Assembly: GCA_009801015.1 (NCBI GenBank)
Contig: VHZZ01006172.1
Location: forward strand, 8,894 to 40,743
DNA length: 31,850 nt
Source of the DNA: Silene noctiflora
Lineage: Eukaryota; Streptophyta; Magnoliopsida; Caryophyllales; Caryophyllaceae
Reading direction: 5' to 3'
In this document: piece after piece, positions 18,940 through 28,196 of the stretch
Layout: each line of letters opens with the position of its first letter
How positions within the stretch are numbered: position 1 is the stretch's first letter
Translations under genes and position numbers: made by a program
The notes under the pieces: generated by a model
What the model saw: the letters and a program-made list of their open reading frames with translations, nothing else
Database searches by the model: none
Told to the model about the DNA's origin: nothing

Positions 18940-19931
18940 ACCCGTAATTACGTATGAAGTAGAACAACACAACTAAAGCTAGAAAGATAGAGCTAGGGAA
19001 AGTTTTTATTTGGGAGAACAGCAAATAAGGCGAACAAAAACCAAACATCAACAAGAAGCGGAAACCACCGCATCCGACCTGACCAACAACACTGCCCAAA
19101 ACCCGAATCCACCTACCTGGCACATCTCGAAAGGGAAGACCCAACCACCATGACCACACACCAACCTAAAAAAGTGACAGACTCGACAAAACAATCTCTG
19201 ACAATCACGACAATCCAGCAAGCACCAAGAAAACCAACAAAAAGACACCCATTTCACCAAGCGATTCCTCCCAGGACCACCGCCTTGCATGCAAAGACCA
19301 ACCTACACTAACACAAGCAACACACATGCCAAAGGACCGACAGGTGGGGGAAATGGGGGGATCACCAATCGGTCCCAAACTGACCCAACGAACAATACTC
19401 AAAGACCATCACGACAGGACTAAGGACCGAAAGGTGGGGGAAGTGGGGGGATCACCAAACGGTCCCTAATCGACCCGAGACAAACACAAAAGAAACAACC
19501 CACCACAAAAGGTGCAAAACCGACCCGAAACCAAAAAAGTCGGAAAAACCCGACAGAAAACTAGTGACTTACTAGGGGTGGGGGGGAAAAAGGGATCACC
19601 CCTGGGCTGCATGCAAGGTCTCCGGTGACAGGACAAGGAAACGGAGTGACGGGAACCCCAAGGCAGCAGCGACAACAACCAAACAGTCCGACGAACAACG
19701 GAAACCGAACTGAGAACCGCCAGAAAGACGAACGAAACAAAAGGGTGAGGTCAAAAAACGGGTCAAACGAGGAAGGAGATGTGAAAGATCGTCGGAGAAG
19801 GGCCATGGGATGGACCCATCGCCGACGATCTGGCAGGGGAAGAAGGGGGGAGTGTGTGAGCGGTGGAGGCGGCGGATCAAAGACCTAGGTTTTTTTTTGT
19901 GTTTTTAGAGAGAGAGGGGAGAGAGAGAGGC
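18940..19931 (-). mobile_element. GC-rich repeat, possibly 5' region of a LINE-like element
   Basis: The base composition is far richer in G+C than any other part of the window. On the minus strand it starts with a CT microsatellite (complement of GA at 19907-19931), continues as pyrimidine-rich DNA full of CCGCCGCCTCC and CCCCCTTCTTCCCC, and runs into the N gap. No translation in any frame resembles a known protein. This composition fits a plant LINE 5'UTR, with the poly(A) at 18217 as a possible 3' end, but no reverse transcriptase or target duplication is visible. Low certainty. Confidence 0.3.
19331..19600. repeat. Degenerate 90-bp repeat: GGACCG..AGGTGGGGG..GGGGGGATCACC
   Basis: AAGGACCGACAGGTGGGGG at 19332 and AAGGACCGAAAGGTGGGGG at 19422 start two copies exactly 90 bp apart. 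Each is followed by GGGGGGATCACCAA and CGGTCCC. A diverged third copy, with GGTGGGGGGG and GGGATCACC, lies at about 19577. Confidence 0.75.
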
Positions 19932-19934
19932 GTT

Positions 19935-20150
19935 ATTGAGAAACAAAGCGTCTCCCTTGTGACGGGTCGGATCCGAAGACGGATAATGCCACTCACAAAA
20001 CAAATAGGGGGACAAGGTGGGGGCACCCCCCACCTGCTTTCCTCTCTCCTCTATTTGGGCATTTTGTCTCACAAAATGGTACCCGTTTTCTCATTTGTGA
20101 CGGATACCTTCCGTCACAAATGAGAATTTGCCATTGAGAAAATCCAGAGA
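19935..20150. mobile_element. Hairpin MITE-like element (GTGACGG family)
   Basis: TCTCCCTTGTGACGGGTCGG at about 19949 is mirrored loosely by CCGTCACAAATGAGAATTTG at about 20111. The right part contains a perfect hairpin: TTCTCATTTGTGACGGA (20088-20104), a 5-nt loop, then the exact complement (20110-20126). No open frame of note is present. Confidence 0.55.
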
Positions 20151-20297
20151 GCTTACAAAGGTGTACACTTTTTATTTGGTTTTATACTTATGTATATCGA
20201 GAATCTTAACCATATTTATTTCACACTTAAAAACTCAAATTCTTTGTACCGCAAGTGAAGAGCTCTATATGCATGAAATTCAAGAGTCAACTAATTG

Positions 20298-21666
20298 TAG
20301 GGGTGAGCAAAACCGTATACCCGATACTGTTTTGAAAACCGTGTTGGATATACGGTTTTAAAAATCGCAAAAATCACTATACGGATCTGATACGGTTTAA
20401 CCGTATATACGGTTTTCGGGTACCCAGAAAAACCGTGTATACGAAATCCGTATATACGGATACGGTTTGGTAACAAATGTCCAATTAAACATTTTAATTA
20501 TTCAAGAGTTAATAATTACCAATAACATAACCGCCTCTATTGAAGGACTAATTATTATTTATTGATATAAGTTACTTAAAAAAATCATAAAAAAGAAGAG
20601 TGGCAGTTGAAGGAGGAACTTTGAATTTTTTAATTTTTTTTAGGGTTTTTGGTCAAACACGACCTTTAAAAAAAACAAAATTTCAAACACTACCTTTAAA
20701 AAAAAAAGTTTGTCAAACATAATCTTTAATAATTTTTTTTTGTCAAACAAGATTTTTTTTGCCGGATTCCAACAACTTTCTGACCACTTGCAATGAGGTC
20801 ACTTTCAGTCTATATTTGAGATAGTAAATGAGGTTGGTTTGAGGTGTTATTGAACTCGTTGTAACGGTGGGACTACGTGCTTTTCAGGGGTTGTCAACAC
20901 GGTGGGCGAAGGTGACCTTATGTGGGGTCGATTGGTGCGTAAACTAAGGCTGGTCAAAGAAAGGGCTCTAAGTCTGAGTTTACAGTGGGTGGTTGGAGGT
21001 TTTCGTGTGTCTTTTAATGCGGTTATGCTGTGTTGTTTGGTCTGAAATTTGGTATGTAGGTTGAGGGGAGTGCAAGTTATGTCGTATTTGTGTTGTTTGT
21101 GGTGGTCGTTGGTTGCAAGTGGTGGTTTGAGGGAAGTGAATTGACCCATGAAAAAATCCTACTTTGACTTACATCAACCCTCTGTGACTAGCCTTACTTT
21201 ACACACCAATCTACCCCACATAAGGTCACCTTTGACCACCGTGTTAACAATCAATGGAAAGCCCGTACTCCCACATTTCCAACGAGTCCAAGAACACCTC
21301 AAACCGACCTCGTTTGCTATCTCAAACATCGACTGAAAGTCAGCTCATTGCAAGTGATCAAACTCTAGCAAAAATGCTGAATCCTACGGCCAAAAAGTCG
21401 TGTTTGACAAAAAAAATTATTAAAGGATGTGTTTGACAAATTTTTTTTTAAAGGTGGCGTTTGAAAATTTGCTTTTTTTAAAGATAGTGTTTGACAAAAA
21501 AAACTTTTTTTTATACAAAAACTTCGGTTTCATTTTTTTCCGACCCGGATACGATACGGTTTTTACGGATTTTCATATCGTATATACGGAAATCCGTATA
21601 ACTCAAACCATATGCCGTATTGTATCCGTATTATAAAACCGTATCGTATATTTTTGCTCACCCCTA
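20298..21666. mobile_element. hAT-like element with TAGGGGTGAGCAAAA ends, carrying a nested foldback
   Basis: The ends are inverted repeats: TAGGGGTGAGCAAAA at 20298 and TTTTTGCTCACCCCTA ending at 21666. Both subterminal regions (20310-20470 and 21540-21650) are dense in ACCGTATA/TATACGGT/GATACGG motifs, the kind of clustered short repeats that bind hAT transposase. The flanking 8-mers (ACTAATTG and GCTAGTAT) match at only 4 of 8 positions, so the target duplication is degraded or absent. The middle (20646-21505) is a separate foldback. There is no transposase. Confidence 0.75.
20646..21505. repeat. Large foldback (long inverted repeat, ~320-340 bp arms) nested in the hAT-like element
   Basis: The left arm 20646-20965 and right arm 21165-21505 are reverse complements with scattered mismatches. 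GGTGACCTTATGTGGGGT at about 20909 pairs with ACCCCACATAAGGTCACC at about 21213, and AACACGGTGG pairs with CCACCGTGTT. The outer part of each arm is itself an array of GTCAAACAC(n)ACCTTTAAAAA units (period about 30 bp) at about 20652, 20681, 20713 and 20743. The loop is about 200 bp and has no recognisable gene. Confidence 0.82.
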
Positions 21667-21751
21667 GCTAGTATGGTGTTTGCATTGCATAAGAGGTAAA
21701 TAAATATTTTTAAAAAAATTATCAGTACTTTATTTTGGCCATTAGATTCGA

Positions 21752-22132
21752 CATTTTGCATAAAATACTCTAATTTTTTTAACTGAAAAAAACTTTAAGA
21801 GATCATAATTCGTGTTTACGAGTCTAGAAAGTGCCAATTTTTTTTTCAAATCGATCAACTTTTCGAAAATTACGATTTGAAAATAACGTTTGTCGAGTTT
21901 GGAACCCGTGACCAAAAGATATGGACATATGGTCATTCAAAGTTTGTTCTGTTAAAAAAAATTTGACATACAAAAACTCCTAAAGACGGGATCCAAACAC
22001 GATAAACTTTTTTTTTCCATTATAGTTTTCGGAGAGATAATCGATTTGAAAAAATCTTCACATTCTAAACTCGTAAACACGAATCATAGCCTTTAAAGTT
22101 TTCCGCCCTAAAAAATTAGGAATTTAATGCAA
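21752..22132. repeat. Second long foldback, immediately upstream of MAF1
   Basis: The arms are about 150 bp. AATTCGTGTTTACGAGTCTAGAA at about 21808 pairs with TTCTAAACTCGTAAACACGAAT at about 22063. AAATCGAT near 21848 pairs with ATCGATTT near 22040, and GTTTGGAACCCG pairs with CGGGATCCAAAC at about 21988. The outer ends are TTTTGCATAAAAT (21754) and AATTTAATGCAAAAAAT. The intervening loop is about 70 bp. It looks like a foldback transposon and ends roughly 400 bp before the first MAF1 exon. Confidence 0.75.
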
Positions 22133-22535
22133 AAAATCAAACTTCAACAATCGTAACAATAAAAACTTGTCAACCATCCAACACCTAACCTATAATATCT
22201 GACCGTAGGATCATTAATGATAGGATTGATCAACACGTTGAAAACATAAAATCACACCAACCTTTACACCGCGAAACACTACATCCTTCTCCACTTCTCG
22301 CATCCACATGTCCTCTCTCTCTTTCCTCTCCAACCTAATCCAAAATCAATTTGAACAACAATCCTCCTAATTCGCCCCTTTCATTTAAATATCCGAATAT
22401 TCCCCCAATTTCTCCTCCTTAAAAATTAGGGTTCTTCGCTTTTCTTCAACACACATTTCAAACTTTATTTACTCTACGCGTTAATTTCTAGAGAGAGAAA
22501 CTCATCTTCGCTCCAGTATTTCTCCACCAAATCGT

Positions 22536-24509
22536 ATGTTCTTAGAAGGTAATTATACTTATCGCCGAGATCTATTTTTTTTTTGCATTGATTAATGATT
22601 AATTACTAGTTTAATGCTGTTTTATTGTTGTAATTACTGCTTAATTAGTAAATAATCATTGTTTGATGTGAAATATTGTTAGGAGTCAACATAGACTTCT
22701 ACAGAGCTCGTGAACCTCCGTCGCCTTCGTCACCGACTCCGAAACCGAAACCGTTTCTTTTTAATCATGAAGTTTCTCGAATACACCAGCCTGGACCGGT
22801 ATTTTTCTTTTTACTTTTGATTTTTGATTGTTTATTTTTAGAAATTTTACTAAAAGTAGATATTTTGTTGCGTATACGGAAAATATATGTGTGAATTAGA
22901 TCGGTTGCGTTGAATTAGAGCTTGTTTTGTTGAATATAATGCTCAAGGAGATTTAATTACATGTAGTTGTTTATGCTTAAATTCATGTTGCGCTCGTATT
23001 TATCGCGTTCGATTATATTACTTGGAGGTAATATAGGAGGCAACAGGCCTGTGAATAGTTGAATTAGAGTTTGTTTTGGTGATATAATGCGCTTGCGTAT
23101 GCGGAAAATATGTGTGAATTAGATCGGTTGCGTTGAATTAGAGCTTGTTTTGTTGAATATAATGCTCAAGGAAATTTAATTACATGTAGTTGTTTATGAT
23201 TAAATTCTTGTTGTACTCATATTTGTCTCGTTCAATTATGTTAATTGGAGGTAATATAGGAGCCTACGAGCACATTTTTTATTAATTCGCTTAATGAAGG
23301 CTTGTTGTTAGTTGGAGGTAGTTTAGGAGGCTAGGAGCACATTTCTTTTTATTAATTTGCTAGATGAAGGATTGTACAGGACAACGAGTCTGTGAATTAG
23401 ATCGATTACGTTGAATTAAAGCTCATTTTGATAAATATAACGCGAAAGGAGATTTACTGACATGCTATTCTTTATACTTAAATTCATGTTGTCATTGTAT
23501 TCGTCTCATTCGTGTTTGCTTATGTTAGCAGAAGTTAATATAGGAGCACAATTGTTTTTAATTGTTCTTATTAAGTTGCTAGATGAAGCTTTGTAGGCAA
23601 CAAATCTGTGAACTAGATTGATTAAGTTGAATTAGAACTCGTTTATGCACGAGTAGATTAACTGACATGTTGTTTATGCTTAAATTCATGTTATACTCGT
23701 ATTTGTCTCCTTAGTCGGAGGTTATATAGGAGGACAATTGGTTTTCTTCTTAACTTGCTAGATGAAGGTTTGTACTTGGCAACAACTTTGTGAATTAGAT
23801 CTGTTACTTTGAATTAGAGCTCGTTTTGATGAATATAATGCTGTAGGAGATTTTGCTGACATGTTGATTATGCTTAAATTCATGTTAGTTGAAGGTGATA
23901 TAGGAGTACATTTGTTATCTTGATTTGCTAGATGGAGGATTTAGGTTGTTGTCAACCTTTTGGAGCATGGAGATTTTGATGTACTTGTAGTGTTTTGCTC
24001 CGCTATATTGATATATTAATTAGCCCTTTTATATAATCTATGTTACACGGACTGGCTGCAAGTGCCGGTAGGGGTACTTAGACATGACTATTTTGTGACA
24101 CGTTCTTTTGGAGTAAATTGAAGTGTTGGAGTGAAGTGTTGTGTTTGACATGCGACAACATTCAGTGTTTGAGTGTCAGAGTAACTGGATCATATAGACC
24201 AAATATCTGGGTCTTATAATTTAATAGAGTTGATACTTTTTATTTGATATGTATTATTTTGGCATTGTAGCATAAACGATTTCTTGAGTCATTTGAACCT
24301 CGGCGAGCGTACTATGAAGGGATGCTTGGAGGCATATTCATGTAAGCAGTGGCTCTTTGTTATACTGCTAAAATTAATTGTTGCGTAACGTTTATCACTT
24401 AGTTTTTTTAATGCCTCACCTTCATTTTTGTTAATCTATATGCTCATTCTCGCATTGTAGGCAAGCACACAGGGACAGACAAGAGGCTTTCAGTAAGCCT
24501 AGAAAATGA
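22536..24509 (+). promoter_or_regulatory. Overlapping upstream ORF in the predicted MAF1 transcript (82 codons)
   Basis: If introns 22549-22682, 22799-24270 and 24342-24460 are removed, the AUG at 22536 opens a frame that passes the MAF1 start (22767) in another frame. It continues through three splice junctions to a TGA at 24507-24509 (segments 22536-22548, 22683-22798, 24271-24341 and 24461-24509). Its product would begin MFLEGVNIDFYRAREPPSPS, with a Pro-rich patch. Its start context is weak (C at -3, T at +4), while the MAF1 AUG has A at -3, so leaky scanning is plausible. If intron 22549-22682 is retained, the same AUG instead ends after 19 codons at 22595. This is predicted only; the frame could be incidental. 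Confidence 0.5.
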
Positions 24510-26819
24510 GGTAAGACTTACGCAACTGGTTGACTGAATTTCTATGTAGTGCATTTGTTCGTTTGCTGTAGTTGGGAATTATCTGGTGCCTTTGTTTAGG
24601 AGTATATTTGACCAAACTATCCCAGTTGGTTTCGTACTTCACAGTTGCTGTTTTGTGGCGTCTTTACTCTTTATTGACGCTTCTTCTGAAGTATTTCCTG
24701 GGATTCTTAAGAAATTTTCATTGGTTTTTTGTGTTCCTAGCTCCTTGATTATCTTGGAAGATCATCTGACACAGATTCTCCTGCACTGGCTGAACATTTG
24801 TGTAGCAGATCTAGGTATTGGTTGATGTCTTATATAGTCTATAAAAATTGAAGAACCTTTATAACTCCCCACTTACCCATTTCTTGAATTTTCAGCCGGA
24901 AAACCCTGATTTACCTGATCCTTACTTTGTACCAAATGTACCCAGATTATGACTTCAGGTAACATTTTCTTATGGTGCTTGCATGATTAAACATATGAGC
25001 TAGAGGATTATGGGTAATGTCATTGTCAGCTTTATGGGCGTCATGGCAACCCGCATATAATACTCTACTTTTTGCATTGGGAGTGATGTCAAGAGGTTTG
25101 ACAGACAGTTCTGACGACTGCCGCTCTTAGAGGAGCTGAGAGTTCAAATCTCTCCATTTCCCATCATTAAATTTTCTCACAAGTGGTTGAAACATTCTAT
25201 TACCTTTCTTATTTAAACACATATGTCCATCCTTTTAGTTGAATCTTCTTTTGTATGTTGTGATATTGCCATTTTCTTTGCTGCATAACAGTGCAGTGAA
25301 CGCTCACCAGTTCTTCATAAGTGAAACTCGAGACAGCTTTGAGCAGATTTTTGATTCTTACATGAGTGAAGCATCAAAGGTACCTAACTACCAATTGACC
25401 TCCGGTTGTATACTCTTTCTATGTGCTTTAGTTTAATTTGATTTCACATTTGCTTTCGTTGTGTAAGATGCATTTTCTGTTTTGTTTGACACAACTATTT
25501 ACTGGATATTTGATTATGTAGTTATGTACTTAAGTCACATGGAGTGACTTCTCCAATTATTAAATATCATAATCTCTCTTTTAAGGGCTATGCCTATTCT
25601 CTGTTTACCATCAGTTATCTGTACGTTGAAAAAGGACAATTCAAAAGTAACAATTGAAATAGAATACTTGGACGTGCTAGAATCTCACTTATGATTGTGT
25701 TAGTGGCTGATTTTCTGATATTGATTTTGACCCGTTCTGTTTCAGTTATGGGTAGAATCCTATGGAGGTAGTTCCCTTCTGGAAGACCTGTACAAAGCTC
25801 TTGATGAGGTAAACATGTTGAAATTTGGTGGCTATGTGCGGTTCTAGTTTTAAATGACCAGTTAATTTATATCTGGCAAGTGTTAATGCAGGTGGTGAAG
25901 CTTTCAGAATGTGAAATTTATAGCTACAATCCTGACTGTGATGCTGACCCGTTTCTACAAAGAGGAGCGATGTAAGACTGCAGATATAATATTATTCCTT
26001 CATCACCGTGTTTGTGCTTCTGCAAATGTTTATTTTTGGTTCTATGATTTCCATTCTCTTCACAGATGGTCGTTCAATTTCTTCTTCTACAACCGAAAGC
26101 TGAAGCGTGTTGTGAGTTTGTGCTTCTCTTGCATAAGGTAGGTGCTCTATGAGAGTGGAGTTTTGAAATACCACAAAATTTATTGCTGATGTTTGTTTCT
26201 GCATAGTATTTAATTTTGATTTGAGAATTGATCTCAAATTTGGTCACCTTCACCTGGAGTCTGTTGATTCACGATAAATTTGGTCAATATCGGCCCGATA
26301 GGCAGTCGGCCTGATATTTGTTGCTTCGCTTAGTCGGTCAACTGAAATTCGGCCAACCTTTGTTGTCATATTCTCACAGATTCTCCACTGATTTGTAATT
26401 CTGAAATTTTCAGTGGGTTTTCCTGTTGGTTAGTTTTACTGTCCATGCTATTTCAACCTGTTAATAAGTGGTTTTAGAAAAAGTGTCCTGTTGCCGGTAC
26501 TGGTGCTTTTTTGATTTAGAGAGTCGAACCGTGATGAATTTATCTGAAATGTTCTGTATATTCTTAGTAATGGCTGTTTGACCAATAATTTCATCTAGAC
26601 ACCAAAATTTTGGAGGAAGGTAGTAATACATTTTTTTCACTTTTACCAATTGCTAGTTTTTACACTCGTATACTCGGTAGCTGTTTAGGGTTTTGTCCTA
26701 TATATTGCGCTAAGATCGGTGGCATTGCTTCTTTCAGTAATTTGGCGGTGGATGAATATCTGGCCGATGAGTTGGGTTTCGAGGAAGATGGTGAAATATT
26801 CGACAACATGGATATCTGA
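22767..26819 (+). CDS. MAF1: MAF1, repressor of RNA polymerase III transcription
   Basis: Complete gene encoding 224 aa. Coding exons: 22767-22798, 24271-24341, 24461-24510, 24741-24814, 24896-24958, 25292-25379, 25746-25808, 25892-25971, 26066-26137 and 26738-26819. These total 675 nt in frame with GT-AG borders throughout. An upstream non-coding exon ends at 22548. The N terminus is MKFLEYTSLDRINDF, followed by the A-box region NLGERTMKGCLEAYSCKHTG. Then come RKTLIYLILTLYQMYPDYDF, the B/C-box region (EIYSYNPDCDADPF, IWSFNFFFYNRKLKRVVSL) and the acidic C terminus EEDGEIFDNMDI. MAF1 is a conserved nuclear/cytoplasmic regulator that, when dephosphorylated, binds Pol III and shuts down tRNA and 5S synthesis under stress. 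No lesions are visible. A decayed partial copy lies at 30003-30782. Confidence 0.95.
22872..23960. repeat. Degenerate ~200-bp minisatellite in MAF1 intron
   Basis: The block GTGAATTAGATCGGTTGCG, then GAATTAGAGCTTGTTTT(g)TGAATATAATGC, GGAGATTTAATTACATG, TTATGCTTAAATTCATGTT, and a closing GGAGGTAATATAGGAG recurs. Copies start at about 22892, 23113, 23390, 23605 and 23790, with a short partial copy at about 23050. The first full copies are nearly identical over about 100 bp; later ones diverge. It fills most of the 1.47-kb intron 22799-24270. Confidence 0.85.
25079..25162 (+). other. tRNA-like sequence (class II, Ser/Leu type) in MAF1 intron
   Basis: It folds like a tRNA with a long variable arm. 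The imperfect acceptor is GGGAGTG against CATTTCCC. The D-type arm is TGTC-aagaggttt-GACA. The anticodon-type arm is CAGT-tctgacg-ACTG, with TGA in the centre of a 7-nt loop. The variable-type stem is GCTC-ttagag-GAGC. The perfect T-type arm is GAGAG-ttcaaat-CTCTC. TGTCAAGAGG resembles a Pol III A box and AGTTCAAATCT a B box. The acceptor has mismatches, so a pseudo-tRNA or SINE head is more likely than a working tRNA. Confidence 0.4.
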
Positions 26820-28196
26820 GTGCTCATGTTAACGTAGCTGTTCATAATTGACTGCTTGTAACTATGTGATAGTAGGCAGGATGTATTGTATAATGTAGTA
26901 CTCCGTATTTGATTCCCTCGTGAGTAGTAAGACCCCTTTAGCCAGGTAGTGTCCTGTTATAAAGACCAAACTTGCATCCCAACTCGGGATGCTGTGGCCG
27001 AAAGATGCGTCAAATTTCATCCAGACTTCTATTACTCCGTATTTCCTAAACCTTCTATATTTGGTGTTGATTAGATTTGTTGTTGGCTTATCACTTTGGC
27101 GTTTTTTTTTTTCAATAACGATGGGACTCGGGGACTGCAGTCGCTACTTTAGGCGTGTCCTTGGTAAGTTTCGATATCCAGGCAACTGCTCTTTTACAAG
27201 AGTGGTAGACTATTAGTCAATAAGACATTATTTCAAGCTAAAATGCTTCGGCAAGCATTCCTTTTGCCTCTCATTCCAGGCATCTTCATTTGCAAATGTG
27301 AACCGTAATGTTAGCTGCAAAACACATATTACGAAGTTGAATTATGTAGGGTTTAAGTTTTGAAGCTATTCATTTAGCAATTCGTTCCAGGTTCCTTGAA
27401 GAAATTTGTGTGAACATACACCCCGTTGACAACCCCAACTCGCCCTACTGCGTAAGAACTCTCTCATATCTTAGGAAGAAGTGGTGGTTCATTACCTTTT
27501 CTATGGTTCAGTTTTAACTCTAGACTTGATTGGGTGGTTGTAATTTATTTGAAAACGACAAGGTTAACGAGTCAAATTGGGATATATAATATAATAATCT
27601 TTGTGAGAGAATAGACAAAATGAAAATAAAGACGATCCTTTTCTCTCCCTACCACCCCCTCCCCTCCGTGTCCTGTCTCCCTGACCAATCCCCCACCCTA
27701 TGCCCTCCTTCACCATCCCCACTCCCACAAATTTTAGTAATTTTATTTAATCCAATTAAGTTAACATAATTTGACGTAATTGCATCTACTTCCGCCTCTC
27801 GTTTCAAGTAAATACTCTCTCCATCTCAATTATTTATTTAACTTTTTTTTGGTTATTTGTAACGGTTTTTCTAACCTGAAGGACGCACATTAAAAAGTCA
27901 ATTATAGAATATGTACAAGATTATCCCATTTCAATAATTATATTAAATAATAATTTAAACATCAATTTATAGTGACATACGTAATAGTATTTTCTTTAAG
28001 AGTCTTTCTCTACGTTTAAGTGTTTAACGTATACATTAAAAAAAACGTTTTAACTAAATGTAAACAAATGATTGTAGGGGCGGACGTACACACTAATATG
28101 AAAAACGATACGGAGTTTCAAAATTCCGCCTCTCATACATAAGGCGAGTAATTCAAATTTCAACGTTCTTCCGTCCGTTTCTCTTCCTCTTCAACA
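26820..28196. other. MAF1 3' flank and FHA gene promoter region
   Basis: 26919-27171 is the MAF1 3' flank that recurs at 30533-30782. Beyond it, 27220-27640 has no supported gene. A CT-rich stretch (27640-27730) and a Stowaway-like MITE (27812-28088) precede the FHA gene. Its leader TTCTTCCGTCCGTTTCTC leads to an ATG in good context (aacaATGGC). No TATA box stands out. Confidence 0.45.
27812..28088. mobile_element. Stowaway-like MITE upstream of the FHA gene
   Basis: TACTCTCTCCATCTCAATTA at the left and, in reverse, TCCGCCCCTACAATCATTTG at the right are diverged forms of the CTCCCTCCGTCCCAATTATTTG termini typical of plant Tc1/mariner MITEs. The core is AT-rich and non-coding. It ends about 100 bp before the FHA ATG. 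Confidence 0.5.

Noticed and set aside
18417-19159. Open frames of 147-230 codons spanning the N run
   Set aside because: Their length comes from 413 unknown bases; only the flanking real sequence can be judged.
19596-19888. Overlapping frames of 81-94 codons on both strands in GC-rich DNA
   Set aside because: Stop codons are rare at high GC, and no translation resembles a protein family.
22676-22894. 72-codon frame starting MLGVNIDFY
   Set aside because: Its ATG and first codons are in intron 22549-22682. The same frame is better explained as part of the spliced upstream ORF.
27391-27520. Open stretch after a TTCCAG acceptor-like site (FLEEICVNIHPVDNPNSPYC)
   Set aside because: It looks slightly protein-like but is short, has no upstream partner and has no recognised family.
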